From assembly GCA_019137255.1 (NCBI GenBank), contig WPDH01000017.1, positions 1 through 64,000 of the forward strand: 64,000 nucleotides of DNA, read 5' to 3'. The translations under genes and the position numbers were made by a program. The stretch is from Corinectria fuckeliana. Lineage: Eukaryota; Ascomycota; Sordariomycetes; Hypocreales; Nectriaceae. Under the pieces are notes generated by a model. It was not told the origin of the DNA, did no database searches, and saw nothing but the letters and a program-made list of their open reading frames with translations. Numbering within the stretch: position 1 is the first letter of the stretch; each line of letters starts with the position of its first letter. Positions 55,732 through 64,000 of the stretch are shown here, piece after piece.

Positions 55732-56799
55732 TAAAAAGGGTAAGCAACAAAGGACAGCTTCTATGAAGCAGACAATGCCTCTGGGGACGGCTTGGCATGA
55801 CAGTGGCGGGGAAAGCGTAACACTAAGCCACGGACGAGCTGATGGCGAGGTCGTGACAACGGGAATGGGGACGATTATGGGCTGTCGCTGGGGTGAGGTG
55901 GACTCGTTAGGTTCTGCGGGAGGGGGTTAGCAGCATTGTGAACAGCATCTAGAAAAGGCCTCGAGGTGACGTGTAAGTGTTCTATGGATTATCAACAGAT
56001 ACTAGATACCGAGACTGAAAACCGGAGACTCGACAGCGGGTGTGGACAAGACGTGAATGGATTCAAGGCGAGGCAATGTGTGACAGTAACCAAAGGACGT
56101 GAGAGCCCGGAGAAGTTAAGGAAGTCAACCCAGGGTTTCGCATATTTGGCTTTCACAGACGGACGTGCTCGGGCAGGCCTAGGCTTCAAGTTGGGGGGCC
56201 GACTGGCATGGGTGGATGGAGATCCCCGTGTAGAGTCACTTTTTTGTCGAGCTTGGAACCTGGCTAACGTGAACGCAGCTGGGCAGCTCTGCGCTGATGG
56301 CACTGAAGAGTAACACTGTGCGAATGCACTGGGCGTTGAGCGAGAGCCGACGGGAGTCTTTGGGCGCCAAATCCATCTTGGTGCGTAGCACCCAAGCACC
56401 CCAGTGAGAGCTGGGCGGCCGAGCCCAAGTGCCCAGTGAGAGCTGCCCAGCTTTCAGTTGGGTAGTGCCCAGGCTGCCCGCCAAACACACTCATGACTGA
56501 TGACGATCCATGAGGGACTTCCATTGATGCACGAATATTACTTCGTACCCCTGGCAGCTCGGGCAGCTCGTAAAACCACCCGGCGAGCAATCCCCGGCCT
56601 AGGGCTAGCCTACTAGTAGGACTTCTGGCCTGCGCTGTCTCTGGAACGAACTTGGTGCTGCAGGCCTAGACTGGAACTGGAACTGGAACTGGGGACAGTG
56701 GGCCGGCCACCTTTCCAATTTTTCTCCTTCGTGTGCTCCCCAAGTTGACCAGCAACAAGCCAATTGTTACGCATGGTCGCCGAGCGGGCCAAGGGCCAC

Positions 56800-57075
56800 G
56801 TATGTACGTACTTACCTACCTCTACCTGAGTTGAGAGCGGCGGCGTGGGGATGTGTGTATGTTACTGTTTTGCCCGCTATCTGGATCAACACTTATAACA
56901 ATAACGTTTGCTCCTAAGTAGGCCTACCTTAGTACTAGTAAGTACCTAGACACTGGTATGAAGGTACTAGGTAGATAAGTACCTACTTAAGTAGCAGCGG
57001 GCAGTTAGTAAGTAATTAGGTACCTTACCCAGGTACTGCATCGGTACTAAGGTACTAGGCCTAGGTAGTAGCCCA
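56800..57075. repeat. Dense cluster of GGTACCTA/TAGGTA-type words
   Basis: Within 275 bp, TACCTA, TAGGTA, AAGTAC, GGTACC and CTAGTA words occur repeatedly in both orientations, including GTACCTACTTAAGTAG and the palindrome CTAGGCCTAG. It lies about 750 bp upstream of the Yak1 start. Confidence 0.6.
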
Positions 57076-57819
57076 GCCTGGCTCAACTCATCCCGCACTC
57101 GCTCGCTCTCTCCGTCCGCCGCTTCCTCGCCCGCTGCCCCAGTGCGAGAACTCAGAAGCGCCCGTCCATCCGTTCAGCTTCGATAGTCCCCAAATTTCCG
57201 TTTGCACCAAGAACTCCTCACCCGCTCCCATCCTCATCATTGATCCTTGTCGCGTATTTGGCACATGCCCATATCTGACCCTCACTATGAGCACATGCAC
57301 ATAACTTCTACGAAACCACGCCTATCTCGCATCTTTCCTACCTAAACCTCTCCCCTCCCCTCCCCTCCCCCCCCCCGGCCTTGGGCCTCCAGACCTCCAC
57401 TGCCCAATCCCGCCGCACCATATCCAATTCGTACAGTACCAGTACCAAGTACTGTCCCGCTGCGCTACCATCCGCTCCGCCTTGACGCTACGCGACCTCC
57501 GTCAACCGTCCGTCAGTCAACCCAACTCGACTGTATTGCGTCCATCTCGTCAGCCTCTTCCCCGACCTGGCTATCTATCCTTCCTCCACATCGCAGTCGA
57601 CCTCGATCTTCCACGCCGCCCCCGCCCCGCCCCGACGCCGACGCCGACGACCACGACGACACCCGCAGCGACAAGGCCGCCCTAGACGCTGCTGCTGTCG
57701 CTGGTCTAACCCCAGCTCCAGCTCCAGCTTCCTGCTTCCGCCAGCCAGCAGCACCCCCAGTGTCTGCTGCTGTTGCCGTTGCGCTGCCGCCGCCGCAATC
57801 CACCCGTACCTCGCCAGCC

Positions 57820-60763
57820 ATGGATTCCCAGTGGCAGTCGTATCCTGACGCGGCCTCGCCTGGCGCCTCGAGGCGACAAAACGGCAGCGGCCAGATGCCC
57901 CGGGACTACGCTGGCCAGGCCCCGCCGCCCGCTGGATACAAATACGACCAGTTCCACGGCGGCGTCCCCGTCCACGCGGGTTCTGCTCCTCCTACTGCTG
58001 CCGTCAACAACAACAACCCGGCCGTCTCCCCCATTGCCCCCTCCCACATGCGCGACGGCAACGGCGACGTCGCTATGCATGACGCACACGATGCTCACGC
58101 TGGCATTAAGTATCCCATGAGGCCTCATCACCAGTCTCACCTCTCCGGCGGCCGCCCCGTCAACCTACACTCGCCCCAGGAGCCCTCTTCCGCCGCCCAG
58201 CGATACTCCCCCATGGAGACGCTGTCCCCCACATCGCCCTATGCCCCCAAGCCAGGCCCTGTCGGCCAGCTCGCCAGCCCGACCCAGAGGCAGTCGCCCA
58301 CTCGCCAGCCCGACTATTCCCAATCCCCCTACTTTACTAGCCGCCAGCAGGGCCAGCAGCTCCAGCAGCTTCCTCCCATCACTCCCTACGCGTCTACCGG
58401 CAGTCAGGATGGCTACCCCTCGTCCGCTGTCGCTAATCTCGACAGCGCCTTCAACCTCGATGCGAAGTCGCCTCGTCGCCCTGTGCCTACCATGGCACTC
58501 ACTCGCGGCCCCGTCCCAGAGTTCAAGAAGGTGAGGGCTCCAACCGATCTCCGACCAAAGGTCAACACCCAACCTCCCTTTCGACGCGCCAACCCCGAAG
58601 GCGGCTTTATCAGCGTATGTACCAATCCGCCCCATGAAGTCTGCGCCGTCAGGTTGAGCTTACGCGCCTGTATAGCCCCTCCAGGCCTTGACTGTTCACC
58701 TCCCGGCTACCTACCGCATCTGCAACCCGAGCTTCAAATACGAGTCGTCTCGGAATCCTCGTAGAGTCTTGACCAAGCCTAGCAAGGGCCTCAAGAACGA
58801 TGGCTATGATAACGAGGATAGCGATTACATTCTATACGTCAACGACATCCTCGGCTCAGAGGAAGCAGGACACAAGTATGTCTCATCTCGGACTATTATT
58901 GCTCGTGCTGTGGTCGCTGACTTGCCTGCCTAGGAATCGGTACCTCATCTTGGACGTTCTCGGTCAGGGTACCTTCGGCCAGGTCGTCAAATGCCAAAAT
59001 TTGAAGACTCAAGAAGTGGTGGCTGTTAAGGTCATCAAGAACCGCACCGCCTACTTCAACCAAAGTATGATGGAGGTGTCAGTCCTTGATTTGGTACGCC
59101 CGCCATCCTTCCCAATGCTGTCATGGACCAAAACTGACACCAAAACCTAGCTCAACACGAAGCTCGACAAAAACGACGACCACCATCTCCTACGCCTCAA
59201 GGATACCTTTATCCACCGTCAGCATCTGTGCTTAGTTTTTGAGCTCCTGAGCGTCAACTTGTACGAGCTCATTAAGCAGAATCAGTTCCGAGGGCTCAGC
59301 ACCACTCTAGTCCGTGTCTTCGCCCAGCAGCTTCTCAATGGCCTTGCGCTCCTCAACAAGGCTCGCCTGATCCACTGTGATCTAAAGCCCGAGAACATTT
59401 TGCTCAAAAACCTCGAGAGCCCCATTATCAAGATCATCGATTTTGGTTCGGCCTGCGACGAGCGGCAAACCGTTTACACTTATATCCAGTCCCGATTCTA
59501 CCGATCCCCTGAAGTCCTGCTTGGTCTTCCCTACTCCTCCGCAATCGACATGTGGTCTCTTGGATGTATTGTCGTTGAGCTGTTCCTGGGATTGCCGTTG
59601 TTCCCTGGTTCATCGGAGTACAACCAGGTGTCGCGCATTGTCGAGATGCTAGGGAACCCACCCAACTGGATGATCGAGATGGGCAAGCAGGCAGGCGAAT
59701 TCTTCGAGAAGAGGCAGGACGAGTTCGGACGACGAACATATCACCTCAAGAGCATGGAACAATATGCGCGGGAGCACTCGACCAAGGAACAGCCAAGCAA
59801 GAAGTACTTCCAGGCTAGCACCTTGCCCGAGATTGTCAAGTCCTACCCCATGCCTCGCAAGAACATGAAGCAGAGCGAGATTGATCGAGGTACGCCCCCT
59901 TGCGAATATGATGCAAATAGCTAGAGACGTGCTAATTTTTTTCTTCTTCTTTTTTAGAAATGAATAACCGGATAGCCTTCATTGACTTCGTTCGAGGCCT
60001 CCTGACCATCAACCCCTTGGAGAGATGGTCGCCTCAACAAGCCAAGCTCCACCCTTTCATCACCCAACAGAAGTTCACTGGGCCGTTTGTGCCGCCTATG
60101 AATCTCAAGTCGAGCTCGCTCAACAGGTCTCCAGCCCCCGGAACTCAGCAGCAGCAGCAAGCTGAAGCACTTAGCAAGCAACGGGCGCAGGCGGCTCAAG
60201 CGCAGGCGAATTCGGCGGCTCAAGGCGCATACGCCATGGCTGGAGGACAGTATCCGCAGCCTGGACATGCGCAGCCGCAGATGTATAATAACAATGCCAT
60301 GTACTCCCCGAGCGGCAGTCACGGGGGTGCGCCGTCTGCATATGGCCAACAGTCGGGTCAGTATGGCTCGATGGTCATGCCCCAGCAGCCTCAGCAAATG
60401 CCACAGGGCGGCCAGTATGCCCAAATGCCACAGCCGAGCATGTATCAGCAAGGAGGAATGCGGCCAGCCCGACAAAGGGCATCCACCATGGACCAGCAAC
60501 AGAGTGGCATCCCAGCGGCGATCCAACGAGTCGCCAGCCACCTTGATCCTAGCCAGCCTATCCGCCTGCAACCTAGCCCTGCCTACTACCCACCCCCTGG
60601 GGAAATGGGCGCCGGCGGTGAAAACGGGCCACGATCGGGAAGGAGAGGGAGCCGCGCCACCGCCCAGCAAGGGGCACGAGGCAATAGGGACTTTATCCGC
60701 AACCTGGAGGAGCGCACTCTCGAAGAAGGATTCATGGGAAACAGCCAGAATGCATGGCATTGA
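57820..60763 (+). CDS. yak1: DYRK-family kinase Yak1
   Basis: This 899-aa dual-specificity kinase has exons 57820-58614, 58676-58875, 58934-59093, 59151-59889 and 59958-60763. The N-terminal 265 residues are Pro/Ser/Gln-rich. The Yak1-specific block before the kinase (PLQALTVHLPATYRICNPSF) is followed by NDGYDNEDSDYILYVNDILG. Kinase motifs: GQGTFGQV at about 341-348, AVKVIKN Lys near 364, HCDLKPEN at 460-467, DFGSAC, and the activation-loop Y494-T-Y496 in TYIQSRFYRSPEV, where the second tyrosine is autophosphorylated in DYRKs. The C-terminus is Gln/Pro/Gly-rich. Yeast Yak1 is inhibited by PKA and TOR and promotes stress response and growth arrest; fungal homologues affect conidiation and stress tolerance. 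Confidence 0.97.
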
Positions 60764-61835
60764 GCTGCGTTTATGACGGATTAGGTGTCCATGTCCAACC
60801 GTGTCTACTTTCGAGTCGCCAGCTAAAGGTTTGCGACACTAGGAGCCTGGCGAAGAACAAGGACGAGTGTTGTCTCGAGAGTGGCAGTTGAGCAAGACCG
60901 GAGTGTCTTGCTGGACCCGAAGCCAGAGTCTCTCCCCTACCTCAGCTCAACAATTTGCGAAGGCAGGATACCCAGGGCATGCCGAGCTCGCCTTATAGGC
61001 CGGCTCTCCACCGACGAATGCGACGGTAGTAGAGGGGGATAGGAGGCAAGGCGCTTCGGAGAAATTGATGAGGTGGGAGGCATTCTGAATACGAGGATGT
61101 ACCGAAAGGGACCTCGATCCACGGCGTTCGGGGGCTCTTAGCATCCATGACTAGCACGTGAGTTGGGCGGAAGGGTAAGGGACGTTGCATACAGAAAAGG
61201 GAACTGCTTACGGATCAAATTCATTCTCTGCTTTGTTACGAAGGAACGCATGTCCGAGATGCGTCGTCAACCTGGCGGACATGCGACCTTGGGTGGTCTT
61301 TTTCCTCTTGTACGGGGTCGGCTTGTTGCGGAACCTCACCGGCCGGCTCCACCCACACAGGAGCCGGTCGGGGGCGGGGGACGGGATGCTGCGGCCGAGG
61401 TGGTTTCATGCCCAACGCAGATATAGCTTGGCTATAGATATGTTACTTTTGTCTTGATTTGGTGTACGAGGACGATGCGCTTGCATAACAAAGGGCTTCT
61501 TGGGTTACCGTTCTCCCACATGTAGGTCTATTGGCTTCTTAGTTTTCTTTCTCAGGCGTCGAGATGTGTACCCAAAAAAAAGTGATAAGCTGCCCAGGTC
61601 TTTTGTTTAATCCTTCGTCCCCTTATTCACGGTATGGTATTCTTATTCATCAACTGTCTGCTAAGTTCCTGCTTCGGTTGCTACTTAAAAAGTATCCCTT
61701 CATTCATCCTATGCCGAAAACAGATTCGAAGGATTTGTCGCACTCCCAAAACGCCGGACCAGAAACCCCGTATTCAAGCTTTTCCTAATGCTACAATGAC
61801 GAAGCTGCGTCTCACTCGACCGCATGCCCATCGAA
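60764..61835. other. Convergent 3' spacer
   Basis: This lies between yak1 and the RRM/RGG gene. No gene is supported; short frames have no family features. Confidence 0.5.
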
Positions 61836-63010
61836 TCACCGGCTGCCCCGACCCCTCTGGTTTCCACGACCCCTCCGGTTGCTGTTGACGATTCTGTCGC
61901 TGTACAGCCGATCGGGCCGCGACGAGGAGCCGTTGGTGCTGGGAGCCGAAGTATCCATGAGATCAGGGAAGCCCATGGAGCCGTCGACGACAGAAACGTC
62001 GTCGACACCGTTTTTGCCATTGCGCGTGCCGCGGGGACCGCTAGGGGCGTTGGCGGGAGGCGTGGCCCTCTCAGTGGCCTGGAAGCCACCAATCTTGGGA
62101 TAGACCTTGATTAGCCTGCCGTCAGCCTAGAAGAGTGTGTTAGTAAGTTGCTGCGGATAATGAAAGAGGGAGGGGGGGAAACGAACTGTTTTGTCATTAA
62201 AAGTCTTGATCACTCGGTCGCCGCCCTCGCGCGACGCAAAGGCCATCTCAACGATGATGATGGGTTTCTCCTTGATAATTTTGCAGCTCACCATCTCGCC
62301 GCCAATGGGAGTCATGGCACTCTCAATATCAGCCGCTGTGGTTCCCGGAGCAAAGTTCTGCGCCATGATGCTGTAGGGACCGGCAAGGCCGCGGATAGTG
62401 AGACCCATGGGGTTCGTAGGCTTCATGATGTTCACATGCTGGGGTGCATCCGATGAGGCATCCATGCGGTCGACGGCGGCGGACAGGCGCGAGGCACGCT
62501 TGTTGGCCTGTTTGGCACCGGGTGCGGTGATACGGGCGCTCAGGGAGCCTCCTCGTGAGCCTCCTCGTGGGCTTCCCCGTATGCTATTGCCATTGACAGC
62601 GTGGTGTAGGTCGTGAGTCCATTCGCCATTGACGTTGCCGGCAGGTGGGTTCGGTCGGAGGGCAATAGAGGAGTTGCGCTGCGAGGAGCAAAACAAAAAG
62701 TATTAATATCCGGGCTTAACCAGGAACGACATCGGGAGGTGAGCTGTAGTTGTACCTTCTTGACGCCTACACGACTGGCGAGGGACGGGCCTGGCGCGGC
62801 CTTGAGCTTCGAGGGGGCGCTCTGGCGGCGGTTCTTGGAGAAGATTCTATCCGCGAGAGCCTCATTCTTCTTCCGCTCACGGCCTAAAAAGGTGGGGAAA
62901 TGTATCGTCAGTCGCACGTCGCAGGCCGAGGGCGGAACGCTCGCAGGAGAGGGTCAGGGTCGCTCACCGTCGTTGATGATCTTCTCGAAGTCGGCGGCGA
63001 CCTTGGCCAT
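61836..63010 (-). CDS. RRM-domain RNA-binding protein with RGG-like tail
   Basis: This 317-aa protein has exons 63010-62968, 62883-62756, 62678-62187 and 62126-61836. A short helical N-terminus (MAKVAADFEKIINDG-RERKKNEALADRIFSKNRR) is followed by a basic Gly/Arg/Ser linker with a PRGGSRGGS motif. A single divergent RRM spans about 148-225 (MGLTIRGLAGPYSIMAQNFAPGT to VIKTFNDKT-ADGRLIKVYPK). The tail ends in RRGRGNQRGRGSR, a likely arginine-methylation and RNA-contact segment. The organisation is reminiscent of mRNA export adaptors of the Yra1/Mlo3 type, but I do not see their conserved terminal boxes clearly, so only an RNA-binding role is assigned. The final exon joins in frame at 62126. Confidence 0.82.
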
Positions 63011-63532
63011 GACGGGCAGACAATGGGACGGCGAGCCGCGGAGGAATCGAGCGAGGGAAGGAGGGTCTTGGAGGTCGAGGGATAGATGGAGAGAGGGAAG
63101 GAGAGAGATAGGAGAGAAGGGAGAAGAAAAAGGCCAAGATGAAGCAGTTGCGAGGCTCAAACTGCGCTCAAGCTGGTTGACGTGTTGGCGGAACGGTTTG
63201 TCTCGAGCTTTGTCTGGGAAGCGAGGGAAGAAATGGAGTTGCGACCGCGAAGCGCGTGTCTAATTGGAGAAACGTGGTAACAGGGGGAGGGGTGGCTGTA
63301 GGGCCTCTACTATGTAAGCCTCCCGTGCGGTTGATAAGTAAAGTACTGTATGTACTGCGGCAAGGTGCGGCTACCGTAGTGCCCCCCCGGTGCGAGACGA
63401 TAAGATAACGACCAGTGGTCTCGAAATTTTGGACGGCGCATGTCTAACAGACCAACAGTGCCCCCGTTCGTTCTTCGTGATCTTGCTTTCTCCAAGCTTT
63501 CACCACTATTTCACCCGATCTGACTACTGATC
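63011..63532. promoter_or_regulatory. Divergent promoter region
   Basis: This 522-bp spacer lies between the starts of the RRM/RGG gene and the mitochondrial protein gene. The minus-strand leader side is purine-rich on the plus strand (GGAGAGAG-type). No separate gene is seen. Confidence 0.5.
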
Positions 63533-64000
63533 ATGGCGGAGAGCATCTTGTCCTGCGGCGCTTTCCTGCGCAGGGCAATCCAACAGCTACCGCAACAGCG
63601 GGTCGTTCTTGAAAGGACTGCGCTTCTTCAGACCCGTTCCCTACAACAACAAGCACAGCCTCGGTTCTCCTCGACTACCTCCACGACCACTACCTCATCG
63701 GTTGCCACTCCTTCTCAAGTAACGGCTTCAATAAAGGCCGAAGCGCCGCAAAGTCTCGATCTAGATGCCGTGGATCCCGAGGAACCCACGGTGGCGGCGA
63801 AGAAGGCCAGAGAAAAGTTAGAGCGCGCTGTGAAGAAGAACCTCCCATACTTGGAGGATCCGTGGAAGCTTGGCCAATACGTCAACGATGCGCTCGCTAA
63901 GGATCGGTTCGACGAGGCTCTGCTTCTGACCCAAAAGGCTAGCAACAAGGAGCAGGTGGTGGTGTCTTGGAACCATCTCATCAACTATCAGTTGGAGAAT
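63533..64000 (+). CDS. Mitochondrial protein, probably pentatricopeptide repeat type (partial, cut by window end)
   Basis: The frame opens at ATG 63533 and stays open to the last base (156 codons). The N-terminus is rich in Arg, Ser, Gln and Thr with few acids (MAESILSCGAFLRRAIQQL, then QTRSLQQQAQPRFSSTTS), a credible mitochondrial presequence. After about residue 100 a helical part begins: DPWKLGQYVNDALAKDRFDEALLLTQ, then VVSWNHLINYQLEN. This resembles the first helical hairpins of fungal PPR proteins that process or translate mitochondrial mRNAs. Only the start is visible, so the family call is tentative. Confidence 0.65.
   Translation, partial: MAESILSCGAFLRRAIQQLPQQRVVLERTALLQTRSLQQQAQPRFSSTTSTTTTSSVATPSQVTASIKAEAPQSLDLDAVDPEEPTVAAKKAREKLERAVKKNLPYLEDPWKLGQYVNDALAKDRFDEALLLTQKASNKEQVVVSWNHLINYQLEN

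Larger units (their letters stand above)
54488..57819. other. Long spacer with simple repeats and GGTACCTA-type motifs, then Yak1 leader
   Basis: There is no convincing gene in 3.3 kb. The 3' UTR of the Pub1-like gene is followed by a (GA)n microsatellite (55681-55731). Imperfect repeats of CCAGTGAGAGCTG occur at about 56400-56445, and a (CTGGAA)3 tract near 56670. At 56800-57075 there is a very dense array of TAGGTA, TACCTA, GGTACC and CTAGTA words. From 57080 the plus strand is C-rich leader sequence up to the Yak1 ATG. A 213-codon minus-strand frame at 54964-55605 lacks any recognisable domain. Confidence 0.5.

Noticed and set aside
59954..60760. 268-codon minus-strand open frame
   Set aside because: Antisense to the last Yak1 exon, whose kinase motifs and C-terminal Gln-rich domain are clear.

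Overview
This window is a stretch of a filamentous ascomycete genome (Pezizomycotina), most likely a Sordariomycete. Genes are interrupted by short introns (about 49-100 nt) with GTRNGT donors and CTRAC branch sites. Zn2Cys6 and C2H2 plus fungal-specific-domain transcription factors are present, as are fungus-restricted families (GH64, DUF4112, DUF7137-like, Med2-like). I can support 23 protein genes, one of them cut by the right edge. I see no rRNA gene, canonical tRNA gene, CRISPR array or plasmid/phage feature. Exon coordinates quoted are my own splice models from frame, splice consensus and family conservation; no transcript data were available.

Left part (0.6-21 kb): a C2H2 transcription factor, a GPI-type GH16 enzyme, a GH64 beta-1,3-glucanase without a signal peptide, a Zn2Cys6 regulator, a U-box cyclophilin (PPIL2/Cyp8 type), a GOST/PTM1-like seven-helix protein, a NDUFAF7-type complex I methyltransferase, a CDK11-type kinase and a secreted DUF7137-like protein.

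Middle (21-27.3 kb): a gene-poor, accessory-looking region. It has about 2.9 kb without a convincing gene, then a short two-RRM relative of the Nrd1 RNA-binding proteins, then two direct copies of a roughly 330-bp repeat. Each copy carries tRNA-like A-box and B-box-like motifs on the minus strand and may be SINE-derived.

Right part (27.3-64 kb): a dense housekeeping block. It holds the decapping enzyme Dcp2, a DUF4112 protein, the ribonucleotide reductase small subunit (with three upstream MluI cell-cycle boxes), SRP9/SRP21, the COMPASS/CPF WD40 protein Swd2, an Oac1-type mitochondrial carrier, the tRNA thiolation protein Ncs2, an aminoglycoside-phosphotransferase-like kinase, an Opy1-like double PH protein, a Med2-like Mediator subunit, a Pub1/TIA-1 RNA-binding protein, the DYRK kinase Yak1, an RRM/RGG protein, and the start of a mitochondrial (probably PPR) protein. 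Post-transcriptional RNA control is well represented (Dcp2, Pub1, the Nrd1-like protein, the RRM/RGG protein), but the genes are not organised as a cluster. Several intergenic regions carry dense short motifs of the GGTACCTA type and simple repeats in long 5' leaders.
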